From positions 1 through 23,189 of IMG/VR virus record IMGVR_UViG_3300032282_001367: a DNA stretch of 23,189 nt. The stretch is one strand, 5' to 3'. Source of the DNA: a virus. Position 1 is the stretch's first letter, and the number at the start of each line of letters is the position of its first letter. Position numbers and translations under genes: made by a program. This document shows, in pieces, positions 13,171 to 20,500 of the stretch. The notes under the pieces were generated by a model, which had not been told where the DNA came from, searched no databases, and saw only the letters and a list, made by a program, of their open reading frames with translations.

Positions 13171-13236
13171 TCAACTACAAATATTAAACCAGATTGTTAT
13201 AATATTAGATATAAATTAAAAATAAAAATAAAAAAT

Positions 13237-13827
13237 ATGATAGAAAAAGTAAAAATTACATCGGTTAAACCAAACAAAAATAACCCACGCACTATAAAAG
13301 ATGCAAAGTTTCGTAAATTGGTAGAGAGCATTAGAGAATTCCCAGAAATGTTAAAATTGAGACCTATTATTGTAAATAAAGAAGATGTAATATTGGGTGG
13401 TAATATGAGATATAAAGCATCGGTTGCAGCAGGTCTAAAAGAAGTATGGATATTAAAAACAGAAGAACTTACAAAAGAACAAGAAGATGAGTTTGTTATT
13501 AAAGACAACGCATCTTACGGAGATTGGGACTGGGACTCATTAGCAAATGTTTATACAATTGAAGATTTGGGTGAATGGGGTTTAGATGTGCCAAGTTATT
13601 TATTAGATGATGATGACAAAGAACCAACATATGATAAAGATAAAGTTGCAGAAAGATTGGGTGCATATATCAATAATAAAATAAAACAAATTACTTTATT
13701 GTTTCCAACAGAAGCATACGAAAAGATAATCATAAAGTTTCAAGATATTATGAAAGACCATGAATTGGAAAGTAATACAGATGTTATATTATTTTTATTA
13801 GACGAATACGACAACAAAAAGAAATAG
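13237..13827 (+). CDS. ParB/Srx-fold nuclease-like protein (196 aa)
   Basis: Residues 1-75 form a ParB N-terminal-like domain: NKNNPRTI (13-20), a helix (LVESIREFPEML), RPIIVNKEDVILGGNMRYKA (42-61) and an ASVAAGLKEVWI helix-strand. The NPR and GG-x-M-R-x-x-A motifs are the family signature. Residues 85-100 (EFVIKDNASYGDWDWD) are typical of phage members that sit upstream of terminases. The C-terminal part (QITLLFPTEAYEKIIIKF) may dimerise or bind partners. Phage members of this fold are found with terminase and base-modification genes; proposed roles include DNA recognition, nicking or base modification steps. It starts the operon that holds the glycosyltransferase and dioxygenase, one base before the next gene. 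Confidence 0.8.
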   Translation: MIEKVKITSVKPNKNNPRTIKDAKFRKLVESIREFPEMLKLRPIIVNKEDVILGGNMRYKASVAAGLKEVWILKTEELTKEQEDEFVIKDNASYGDWDWDSLANVYTIEDLGEWGLDVPSYLLDDDDKEPTYDKDKVAERLGAYINNKIKQITLLFPTEAYEKIIIKFQDIMKDHELESNTDVILFLLDEYDNKKK

Positions 13828-13828
13828 T

Positions 13829-14614
13829 ATGAAAACATTTGCTTTCTTTTACGACAGATACAATACAGCAACAACTTCCATAGAATTAGAAAAAAATGAT
13901 ATAGAGCATTATGTTATGATGCATAGTGAAGAAGCACATAATAAGTTTATAGAAGGAAATACTATAAAGGGAACACCAATAGTAACAAACAATCAAAAAG
14001 GCCTGGCATTTCAAAGGAATAGCGCAATAGAATATTTGATGGAAGATGGTGAGTGGGCAGTTTTTATGAGCGATGACTTCCATAAAATAAAAGCATTTAA
14101 CTTTGATAAATTAAAAATAGAAGATAAAGTTGATTTTGACATTAAAAATCAAGCAAACTTTAAGTATAAGGATAGACCAACTATGAAAGATTTATATTCT
14201 ATATTCCCATATTGTATTAAAACTGCAGAAAGACTTGGAATAAATCTAATTGGTTTTTCAGCAAATGATAATCCTAGAAATGTAAGTAGAAAGTTTGGAT
14301 TTAAAGGACTTGTTGATGGCAGATTATGTTTGGTTAGAAAAACACATTTAAGATTTGATACTAATGTCAATACAATAGATGATTATTATTTTACATTAGC
14401 CAACATAGAAGCGTTTGGTAATAATTTAGTATTGAATTGGATATGTCCAGATTTCCAAAGATATACGGAAGGTGGTGTAGGGTCAAAGGAAGAAAGAAAA
14501 GAACAACGCAAAGGTGATTGTCAATATTTAGTAAATAGATTTCCCAAATTAGTAAAGTTTGCAGACAAAGCAGGATATGATTATGGAGAACATATAAAGA
14601 TTATAGCACGATGA
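13829..14614 (+). CDS. TET/JBP-associated-type glycosyltransferase (GT-A-like, 261 aa)
   Basis: Predicted to add a sugar to a hydroxylated DNA base. Residues 57-66 (KGLAFQRNSA) and 76-83 (WAVFMSDD) form the G-L-x-x-Q-R-N...W-x-V-F-x-x-D-D pattern of the phage glycosyltransferases that accompany TET/JBP dioxygenases (TAGT/GREB1-type, described in comparative genomics by Iyer and colleagues). Asp82-Asp83 take the place of the DxD nucleotide-sugar/metal site. Residues 183-198 (IDDYYFTLANIEAFG) and the GGVG at 215-218 also fit, as does the C-terminal run NRFPKLVKFADKAGYDYGEH. Its stop overlaps the dioxygenase start (ATGA), so the two are co-translated. The acceptor base and sugar cannot be read from sequence. 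A glycosyltransferase for another target is the alternative. Confidence 0.75.
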   Translation: MKTFAFFYDRYNTATTSIELEKNDIEHYVMMHSEEAHNKFIEGNTIKGTPIVTNNQKGLAFQRNSAIEYLMEDGEWAVFMSDDFHKIKAFNFDKLKIEDKVDFDIKNQANFKYKDRPTMKDLYSIFPYCIKTAERLGINLIGFSANDNPRNVSRKFGFKGLVDGRLCLVRKTHLRFDTNVNTIDDYYFTLANIEAFGNNLVLNWICPDFQRYTEGGVGSKEERKEQRKGDCQYLVNRFPKLVKFADKAGYDYGEHIKIIAR

Positions 14615-15498
14615 GAGAATTACATTTAGAAAGAAGACCAATAGATTTAGAACAATTTAAAGCAAGAACTGCTTTATTGTCAGATGTTTCAAATGTTATA
14701 AAAGATGATGTGGTAATTTATAATAACGGAGTGCCTGTGATATTATATAAAAACTTGGATATAGATGTTAGTGGAGTTAGATGGGCAGTTAAAAATATTC
14801 CATATGATAATGGATATAGAACAAGAGGACTAATATCACAAAGCAAGATATTTGGATATTCACCAAGAATTGCTATTAGAAGGAATTGGTGTAGCACTAC
14901 TTCTCTTGCACAATCTCACCCAAAACAACATATGGTTATAGCAGATTTTGGAAAGGAACTAGTTAAATATTATGAAGAATACTTTCCAGATATATTTGAA
15001 ATGCATAAAAATAAAGTAAAAAATGAAGTAAAAGATGATTGGGTAATGGAAGGAACACCATTCACATCTGGTATTATAAACAAAAATAATCAATTAAAAT
15101 ATCATTTTGATTCAGGCAACTTCAAAGATGTCCTATCAAATATGATTGTGTTTAAGAAAGGAGTATCAGGTGGATATTTGATTATACCAGAGTTTGATAT
15201 TGCATTAGAAGTAAGTGATAAATCTTTAACAATATTCAACGGACAAGATATATTGCATGGTGTATCGGATATTGACTATGATATGACAAGTGGATACAGA
15301 TATTCAATAGTATATTATTCTTTGCAGCAGTTTTGGAAATGTGAAACTATAACAGATGAAATCATTGCAGCTCGTAAGATGAAAACAAAAAAAGAGATAT
15401 TGAGAACTGACCCTGAACATATAGCAACATTACAATCACACTACGATAAACTTATGCAAACAGAGCAAATTGTAGAGGATAAACGAAATAAAAAATAA
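14611..15498 (+). CDS. TET/JBP-type 2-oxoglutarate/Fe(II) DNA base dioxygenase (295 aa)
   Basis: Predicted to hydroxylate the methyl group of 5-methylcytosine or thymine in DNA using Fe(II), O2 and 2-oxoglutarate. The metal triad is visible: KYHFDSGNF (163-171) gives His165-x-Asp167, and ILHGV (214-218) gives His216. GYRYSIVYYS (228-237) supplies Arg230 for 2-oxoglutarate. The strand GGYLIIPEFDIALEV between them is the expected core of the double-stranded beta helix. Residues 66-105 (DNGYRTRGLISQSKIFGY, then RRNWCSTTSLA) resemble the conserved N-terminal part of phage members. It overlaps the glycosyltransferase by ATGA and precedes the terminase by 4 bases. No C5-methyltransferase is present in the window, so either it is elsewhere or thymine is the substrate. 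Confidence 0.8.
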   Translation: MRELHLERRPIDLEQFKARTALLSDVSNVIKDDVVIYNNGVPVILYKNLDIDVSGVRWAVKNIPYDNGYRTRGLISQSKIFGYSPRIAIRRNWCSTTSLAQSHPKQHMVIADFGKELVKYYEEYFPDIFEMHKNKVKNEVKDDWVMEGTPFTSGIINKNNQLKYHFDSGNFKDVLSNMIVFKKGVSGGYLIIPEFDIALEVSDKSLTIFNGQDILHGVSDIDYDMTSGYRYSIVYYSLQQFWKCETITDEIIAARKMKTKKEILRTDPEHIATLQSHYDKLMQTEQIVEDKRNKK

Positions 15499-15502
15499 AG
15501 AT

Positions 15503-15862
15503 ATGATAAACAAAAGTGGACACATAAAAAAGAAAGCAATTATAGCAGCATTAGAGCAAACATTAGGAGTTGTGACGACTGCATGCACAAAGGCAGACAT
15601 ACCCCGTTCTACATTTTATAAATGGTATAACGAAGATGCAGGCTTTAAGAAAGAGGTAGATGCTATCCAAGACATTACATTAGACTTTGCAGAGAGTCAA
15701 TTATTTAAGCAGATAAAAGACAACAACACAACTGCAACTATCTTTTTCCTAAAAACAAAAGGAAAGAATAGAGGATATGTTGAAAGACAAGAGATAGAAC
15801 ATAGTGGACAAATACAAAATGTAAATGTGACTATAAAGAAAAAAGATGACGAAACAGAGTAA
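15503..15862 (+). CDS. terS: Terminase small subunit (119 aa)
   Basis: A small DNA-binding protein directly before the large terminase, overlapping it by 17 bases. Residues 11-45 form a helix-turn-helix (KAIIAALEQTLGVVTTACTK, then ADIPRSTFYKWYNED), the usual DNA-recognition part of small terminase subunits. The second half is helical (LFKQIKDNNTTATIFFLKTK, then RGYVERQEIEHSG) and probably oligomerises. It recognises the packaging start on phage DNA. If the DNA is hypermodified, it must read modified DNA, which may explain why the modification genes sit just upstream. Confidence 0.75.
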   Translation: MINKSGHIKKKAIIAALEQTLGVVTTACTKADIPRSTFYKWYNEDAGFKKEVDAIQDITLDFAESQLFKQIKDNNTTATIFFLKTKGKNRGYVERQEIEHSGQIQNVNVTIKKKDDETE

Positions 15863-17048
15863 TCTAAATATAGAAACTACAATTACATTTCAGAACGCTT
15901 GGGATAATGAAAAGAAAATACAATTACATCAAGGGTCGGCTAGAAGTGGGAAGTCATTTGCATTACTACAATATCTAATAGTAAGAGCATTAAAAGCTAA
16001 CGAACTTATATCAGTAGTTAGAAAGACATTCCCAGCCCTTAGAACCTCTGCACTTAGAGACTTTAAGGATATAATGGGAGAGATGGGCATATGGGATGAA
16101 GAGAGATGGATGGCAACTGAGAAGATTTATACATTTGAGAACGGAAGCAAGATAGAGTTTTTCTCAACAGATAACCCTGAGAAACTAAAAGGATTACGCA
16201 GAAACATACTATGGATAGATGAAGCAAATGAGTTGTCATACGACCAATACTTACAGTTAGCAATTAGAACAACTGGTAATATCATACTATCATTCAATCC
16301 TTCCTTCTCACCGAAACATTGGATTATATCACAGGTTCAGGCCGGCGACGATTGTGCAACATTTATTACGACATATAAGGACAACCCATATTTACCAACG
16401 GAGCAAGTTAGATTTATTGAAAAGTATAGAGAAAACAACCCTAGATTTTGGATGACATATGGTTTGGGTATGTTTGCGGTGAATGAAAAACAAATATATG
16501 AGTTTGACATTGTTGACGAATACGATATGGATACAGCAGAGTTTGTTTGCTTTGGTTTAGATATTGGTTATGTGAGTGACCCAACTGCATTGGTAGGTAT
16601 TTGGAAAGCAGGTAATAATTTAATAGTAAACGAACACATATATCAAAAGGGATTGATTACTGCTGATATATTAGAAATGTTGAGAGGTAATGTAGATAGT
16701 AAGGATATAATAATAGTTGATAGTGCAGAACCAAGACTGATAGAGGAAATAAAGAGAGGTGGTTTTCCATTAGCCAAAGGTGTTAAAAAAGGAAAAGATA
16801 GTGTGCAATGGGGAATAGATTTAGTAAAGCAATTTAATTTGGTAATTCCAAAAAATAATACTAATTTGATTGAAGAATTATATTCGTATGAGTGGATAGA
16901 TGATGGTAATGGTGGTGTGACAAATATACCGGTAGATGCAAACAATCACTTATTAGATGCTTTAAGATATGGTGTAATGGAAAGACTAAATGCTAAAAAA
17001 ATAAACGCAGGACAATATGCAATCTCAATCGGAAAATATAAATATTAG
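15846..17048 (+). CDS. terL: Terminase large subunit (400 aa)
   Basis: The ATP-driven DNA packaging motor and headful/cos nuclease. The Walker A motif is GSARSGKS (30-37), and Walker B is ILWIDEANE (121-129) with Asp125-Glu126. IILSFNPS (146-153) is the coupling motif. The RNase H-like nuclease has Asp239 (FGLDIGYVSDP), Asp292 (VDSAEP) and Asp371 (HLLDALRYG). The length and motif order fit the PBSX/phage terminase large family. It overlaps the small subunit by 17 bases and the next coiled-coil gene by 32. All key residues are present, so it should be active. Confidence 0.95.
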   Translation: MTKQSNLNIETTITFQNAWDNEKKIQLHQGSARSGKSFALLQYLIVRALKANELISVVRKTFPALRTSALRDFKDIMGEMGIWDEERWMATEKIYTFENGSKIEFFSTDNPEKLKGLRRNILWIDEANELSYDQYLQLAIRTTGNIILSFNPSFSPKHWIISQVQAGDDCATFITTYKDNPYLPTEQVRFIEKYRENNPRFWMTYGLGMFAVNEKQIYEFDIVDEYDMDTAEFVCFGLDIGYVSDPTALVGIWKAGNNLIVNEHIYQKGLITADILEMLRGNVDSKDIIIVDSAEPRLIEEIKRGGFPLAKGVKKGKDSVQWGIDLVKQFNLVIPKNNTNLIEELYSYEWIDDGNGGVTNIPVDANNHLLDALRYGVMERLNAKKINAGQYAISIGKYKY

Positions 17049-17238
17049 AGAAAACCTATGGAACTCTAACGAAATTAAAGAGTTGATAGAGTATGCTAGA
17101 CATTTGCAAGCAGAAAATGAGGATTTACAAGCAAAAATGATAATGATGCAAGCAAAGTTAAACAACGAAGAAGCAAAGGTAAGACAAATGAATAACGCAA
17201 TAAAACAAATGATATATGGTCAAGGAGGTAACGCTTAG
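17017..17238 (+). CDS. Short coiled-coil protein (73 aa)
   Basis: Overlaps the end of the terminase gene by 32 bases and the start of the tail chaperone gene by 23, which argues for translational coupling. Residues 18-68 (NEIKELIEYARHLQAENEDL, then QAKMIMMQAKLNNEEAKVRQ) have regular hydrophobic spacing and predict a long helix or coiled coil. No family is recognised. It might be a head-tail or tail assembly accessory, judged by place only. Confidence 0.6.
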   Translation: MQSQSENINIRENLWNSNEIKELIEYARHLQAENEDLQAKMIMMQAKLNNEEAKVRQMNNAIKQMIYGQGGNA

Positions 17239-17878
17239 TATCCCACAAAGTTATGGTGATATAAGTTTAAAGAAATGGTTAGAGTTTCAACAAGAATTAA
17301 AAAACTATGAAGATGATGAAGATGCAATAACTGCATTGATGTTATCTTATCTATGTGGATTAGATAGTGAATACATATCACACATAGCAGTATCTGATTA
17401 TGCAATGATTAGAAATGAATTGGGTAAGTTTATAAACAATACTGATTTACCACTACAAAGATTTATTATGGTGAATGGTGTTGAGTATGGATTTGAACCT
17501 AACTTATCTAATATGACTTATGGTGCATTCGCAGACATAACAAAATATAATACAATAACAATAGATGACAATTGGGCAAACATAATGTCAATACTATACA
17601 GACCATTAGTAAAGAAAGTAGGCGAGACATATACTATTAAATCATACACAGGTGACATAGACCACAAACCATTTTTAGAACTAGGTATGGATATACACTT
17701 TGGTTGTTTGTTTTTTTTTGTAAATTTGTCAACGGACTTACTGAATTCTATCCTGAAATCTACGATGGAGATGGAGTTGCCTCTCAACACCAAGTTAACT
17801 TTAGCAAAAAGTGGGGAGCATATCAAGCAATTATTGAACTTGCAAACGGAGATATCCTCAAGATTAACCAAGTTGTAG
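17216..17878 (+). CDS. Tail assembly chaperone, unshifted product (G-like, 220 aa)
   Basis: Predicted to bind the tape measure protein and guide tail tube polymerisation, as lambda gpG does. The N-terminal part (LSIPQSYGDISLKKWLEFQQ) and the helical middle (IRNELGKFINNTD, then NLSNMTYGAFADI) resemble chaperones of Bacteroidota phages. At 17711-17719 a run of nine T encodes LFFF, and a second frame opens there. The unshifted frame goes on for 52 more residues (NLSTDLLNSILKSTMEMELP, ending in SSRLTKL), which look protein-like and not like junk. The overlap of the two frames is therefore dual-coding. The start is the ATG 23 bases before the end of the coiled-coil gene. Confidence 0.75.
   Translation: MVKEVTLSIPQSYGDISLKKWLEFQQELKNYEDDEDAITALMLSYLCGLDSEYISHIAVSDYAMIRNELGKFINNTDLPLQRFIMVNGVEYGFEPNLSNMTYGAFADITKYNTITIDDNWANIMSILYRPLVKKVGETYTIKSYTGDIDHKPFLELGMDIHFGCLFFFVNLSTDLLNSILKSTMEMELPLNTKLTLAKSGEHIKQLLNLQTEISSRLTKL
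17713..17719 (+). other. Slippery heptamer for -1 ribosomal frameshift (T TTT TTT)
   Basis: The zero-frame codons are TTT 17714-17716 and TTT 17717-17719, preceded by T. This is a perfect X-XXY-YYZ type site inside a run of nine T. A -1 slip re-reads 17719 and joins the frame ending at 17979. No strong downstream stem-loop was seen by eye. A homopolymer sequencing error is the other explanation. Confidence 0.7.
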
Positions 17879-17979
17879 AAGAACCATTAGAGAAATGTTT
17901 ATTATATCTTTCTTATAAGGCAGATAAAATACATGTAGATAATCTATTACATAACGAAGCAATGAAGAAAGTTAGATAA
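17719..17979 (+). CDS. Frameshift extension of the tail chaperone (T-like, 86 aa; joined product ~254 aa)
   Basis: Reached by a -1 shift at the T run: 168 residues of the chaperone, then 86 from this frame. This frame has no ATG nearby (it is open from 17656 without one; only a TTG at 17704), so independent initiation is unlikely. The residues are well formed (KKWGAYQAIIELANGDILKI, then PLEKCLLYLSYKAD), and match what I know of T-like extensions in tail chaperones, with the KWG-x-Y-x-x-I-x-x-LA-x-GDI pattern. The extension usually recruits the tail tube subunits. 160 bases (17719-17878) are coding in both frames. Confidence 0.75.
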   Translation, partial: CKFVNGLTEFYPEIYDGDGVASQHQVNFSKKWGAYQAIIELANGDILKINQVVEEPLEKCLLYLSYKADKIHVDNLLHNEAMKKVR

Positions 17980-18013
17980 TAACATTTTTATTTATAGTTG
18001 TTATTAGATAAAA
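17979..18013 (+). promoter_or_regulatory. Recurrent bipartite element, copy B (candidate late promoter)
   Basis: ATAAC at 17979-17983, ATTTTT at 17984-17989, a 10-base gap, then GTTATTA at 18000-18006 followed by GATAAAAGC. It is two bases shorter between blocks than copies A, C and D. TAATAACA (17977-17984) and TGTTATTA (17999-18006) form an exact 8-bp inverted repeat. It lies right after the chaperone extension and 15 bases before the next start codon. Confidence 0.45.
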
Positions 18014-18020
18014 GCTTATT

Positions 18021-18296
18021 ATGGCACGTCAATGGTCTAATTCAGGCAATGGTAATTTAAGATACTCTGTTAATAGACAGAATCAATCAGGTATTTACAT
18101 AGGGCCAACAAGAGGTTTAAGTTCACCAAAGAATAGCAGAAGAGGATGTTTGTGTATTGAAAAAGATACATATTCCGTTAGTTGCTGTGATGGTGCCTTA
18201 ATACAACAAGGAATAGGACAAATACAATCTGCAAGACCAACAGGTGGTGGATTTGATTTAGGATACTCTGACGGCTTTGATACGATAGATAATTAA
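18021..18296 (+). CDS. Small Cys-containing phage protein, probably virion-associated (91 aa)
   Basis: An Asn/Gln/Gly/Ser-rich N-terminal half (WSNSGNGNLRYSVNRQNQSG) leads into RRGCLCIEKDTYSVSCCDGA and LIQQGIGQI. The C-L-C...TYSV-x-CCDG...QGIG pattern is one I know from small genes in structural regions of Bacteroidota phages. The four Cys residues may bind metal or form structural bridges. It sits in front of the fibre gene and probably belongs to its transcription unit. Role unproven. Confidence 0.55.
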   Translation: MARQWSNSGNGNLRYSVNRQNQSGIYIGPTRGLSSPKNSRRGCLCIEKDTYSVSCCDGALIQQGIGQIQSARPTGGGFDLGYSDGFDTIDN

Positions 18297-18313
18297 TAAT
18301 AAATAATAACAAT

Positions 18314-19633
18314 ATGCCAGCGGTACCTAAACCAACCTTATTTCAATTAAATACAGATTCATTTCCAAATAATAACTTAGGTGAGATTACACCTGCAGAT
18401 TTAAGAGACTTTAATACAAGTATGATTACTTCTCTTGTAGATGAAATACCTTATGGTACTTTCACTGCATCAGTAGATAACTCTATTAGTGCATTAAATA
18501 CATTTACTGCATCTGGATATCCATCTTATACTGCATTGAATTCTTTTACTGCAAGTCAATTAACAATCAATACAGGATACAATTCATTTACACAATCTGC
18601 AAATTATAGTATTGGTGCATTGAATTTACAAACTGCATCGTTTAATACATGGACTGCATCTATAAATCAAATACAATCTAATGGTATAGTACAAGGTACT
18701 GCAACAAGATTTAATTTAGTAGGACCAGGTACATTCTTTTCAGCATCAGTAGTACAAAATGTAAATGGAGCAATTGCTACTTTGACATTTACTTCTGATA
18801 ATGCAAAATTGAATACCAGTTCTTTTAATGATTATACTGCATCAAATGCAGCATCTCAATCTATATTTAGTGCAAGTGTTGCAACATCTTTTAGTTCAAG
18901 TAATGCAACATTTACCGCATTTAGTGCATCTCAAAACAGATTTAATCAATCAGCAACTGCATCTATTGTACAACTATTAGATTTCTCTGCTTCATTAGAT
19001 GCAACATACGCAACTGACGCACAATTAAATTATAGTGCATCTATATTACAGGCAAACATTGATACGAAATTAAATACATCTTCATTCAATTCATATACAC
19101 AATCATTCTCTCAAAGTGTTGCAACTTCATTTAGTGCAAGTGCAGCTAGTCTTGTTGCATATAGTTCATCTCAAGCAACAATCAATAGTGGATATAATTC
19201 TTATACTGCAAGTAATAATACTAAGTGGAATACAATTGGATTATTAACAGGCTCATATGCAACAACAGGTAGTAATGTATTTACAGGGTCTCAAACTATA
19301 ACTGGTAGTGTATATGGAAATATAATATCAGCAAGTATAGTAAGTTCAACTGCAAGTTTAGATTTAAGTAAAGGTAATTTCTTTACTTTAACATTAGTGT
19401 CAGGCAGTACAACAAATTTAACTACAACAAATATAAAAGCAGGTCAAACTATAAATTTATTAGTAACACAACCATCCGTTGGATTTGGAAGTTTATCATA
19501 TAATACCGCAATTGCATTTCCACAATTTAATATATACTCTCCAACTACTCAATCAGGTAGTGTAGATATAGTAACTTTTGTAACATTTGATACTGCTAAA
19601 ATTTATGCAACTGCAGTTAAAAATTTAGTATAA
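18314..19633 (+). CDS. Tail fibre protein (439 aa)
   Basis: The N terminus (TLFQLNTDSFPNNNLGEITP, then LRDFNTSMITSL) looks like an anchor that attaches to the tail. Residues ~45-320 are made of imperfect repeats of SFTAS / YNSFTQS / FNTWTAS / SVATSFSAS type, rich in Ser, Thr, Ala and Asn with regularly spaced Phe and Tyr. This is typical of trimeric fibre shafts. The C-terminal ~110 residues (GNFFTLTLVSGSTTNLTTTN, then KAGQTINLLVTQPS) look like a beta-sandwich tip domain. The stop overlaps the start of the glycine-rich adhesin (TAATG), so fibre and adhesin are co-translated. It acts outside the virion in host recognition. Confidence 0.75.
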   Translation: MPAVPKPTLFQLNTDSFPNNNLGEITPADLRDFNTSMITSLVDEIPYGTFTASVDNSISALNTFTASGYPSYTALNSFTASQLTINTGYNSFTQSANYSIGALNLQTASFNTWTASINQIQSNGIVQGTATRFNLVGPGTFFSASVVQNVNGAIATLTFTSDNAKLNTSSFNDYTASNAASQSIFSASVATSFSSSNATFTAFSASQNRFNQSATASIVQLLDFSASLDATYATDAQLNYSASILQANIDTKLNTSSFNSYTQSFSQSVATSFSASAASLVAYSSSQATINSGYNSYTASNNTKWNTIGLLTGSYATTGSNVFTGSQTITGSVYGNIISASIVSSTASLDLSKGNFFTLTLVSGSTTNLTTTNIKAGQTINLLVTQPSVGFGSLSYNTAIAFPQFNIYSPTTQSGSVDIVTFVTFDTAKIYATAVKNLV

Positions 19634-20442
19634 TGAGATTTACACCATTTTCATTTTTAGGAGGAGATAGTAACGCGAGTGCATCGTTAAGTATAACAAA
19701 TGCAATATCAGGAACATTTACATCCGGTTCTGACACTTATGGATATTTAAAATTCACAGGGTCAGGTCAATTGAATATAACTACTGGTGCATTACCTTAT
19801 GCTAATATATTTTTAGTAGGTGGTGGTTCAGGTGGTAGAACACAAGAAGTAGGTAGACCTAATGGACATGGTGGTGGAGGAGGTGGACTATTATTTACTT
19901 CATCACTAACTTTAAATGCAGGTTTATATACAATTAATGTAGGAACTGGAAGTTTTCAAAATTACGATGGTGCTTCATCATCAGTAGTTTGTGATGCAAG
20001 AGGAATTAATATAGGAGTAGATGGAGGTAAATTTGATGGAACATCTGGTTATCCATCATATAATGTTAAAGGTGGATATGGTGCCGGTGCTGCAGGCGGT
20101 GGAGGTGGTTTAGGAAGTGTAGGACAAAGTGGTAGTTTAGGTATAACTTATACGGGCGGAAATGGTGGTACAGGTTTAGCATTTAATATATTAGGTTCAT
20201 CGTCTTATTGGGGAGCAGGTGGAGGTGGTGGTGGATGTAAAGAAGGTGTTCCTTATAGTGGAACAGGTGGAACAGGTGGTAGTGGAATTGGTGGAAATGG
20301 ACAAAGTACAGCTGCAGGTAATGCATATGGTGGTACTGCGGGTGTCACAAATACAGGTGCTGGAGGTGGTGGAGAAGCAAATGATAGTGGTGGAAGTGAA
20401 CCAGGCGGTAGTGGTATAGTAATTATCACATACAAATTATAA
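19633..20442 (+). CDS. Glycine-rich receptor-binding adhesin (269 aa)
   Basis: After a short beta-rich start (~1-60), the protein is dominated by Gly-rich segments: LVGGGSGGRT (61-70), GHGGGGGG (78-85), GAGAAGGGGGLG (150-161), WGAGGGGGG (193-201), GTGGTGGSGIGGNG (210-223) and GAGGGGE. It ends in GGSGIVIITYKL. This alternation of poly-Gly runs with variable loops is known from phage adhesins, such as the tip adhesin gp38 of S16-like phages, where poly-glycine II helices pack in a lattice and the loops between them bind receptors. It is also the pattern of the Gly-rich domain family. The gene directly follows the fibre, as expected for a fibre-tip protein. Confidence 0.75.
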   Translation: MRFTPFSFLGGDSNASASLSITNAISGTFTSGSDTYGYLKFTGSGQLNITTGALPYANIFLVGGGSGGRTQEVGRPNGHGGGGGGLLFTSSLTLNAGLYTINVGTGSFQNYDGASSSVVCDARGINIGVDGGKFDGTSGYPSYNVKGGYGAGAAGGGGGLGSVGQSGSLGITYTGGNGGTGLAFNILGSSSYWGAGGGGGGCKEGVPYSGTGGTGGSGIGGNGQSTAAGNAYGGTAGVTNTGAGGGGEANDSGGSEPGGSGIVIITYKL

Positions 20443-20449
20443 AACAAAA

Positions 20450-20488
20450 ATAACTATTTTTTAAACAACCTTTGTTATTAAAGGTATA
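20450..20488 (+). promoter_or_regulatory. Recurrent bipartite element, copy C (candidate late promoter)
   Basis: ATAAC at 20450-20454, ATTTTT from 20456, a 12-base gap, then GTTATTA at 20474-20480 followed by AAGGTATAAAAC. Block spacing is identical to copies A and D. ACCTTT (20468-20473) and AAAGGT (20480-20485) flank the GTTATT as a small hairpin. It lies between the adhesin and the scaffold-like gene (ATG 20501). Confidence 0.5.
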
Positions 20489-20500
20489 AAACACATACAA

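Noticed and set aside
13196-13214. GTTATA...ATTAGATATAAA before the ParB-like gene as another copy of the recurrent element.
   Set aside because: The GTTATTA block is disrupted and no ATAAC/ATTTTT block lies at the right distance, so it is not counted. This leaves the ParB operon without a clear promoter.
17704-17979. Independent gene starting at the TTG at 17704.
   Set aside because: No ATG is available in this frame, the TTG lies within the slippery region, and the sequence fits a frameshift extension better.
20219-20419. A Val/Gln-rich frame inside the glycine-rich adhesin gene.
   Set aside because: It is the out-of-frame reading of GGT/GGA repeats, with low complexity.
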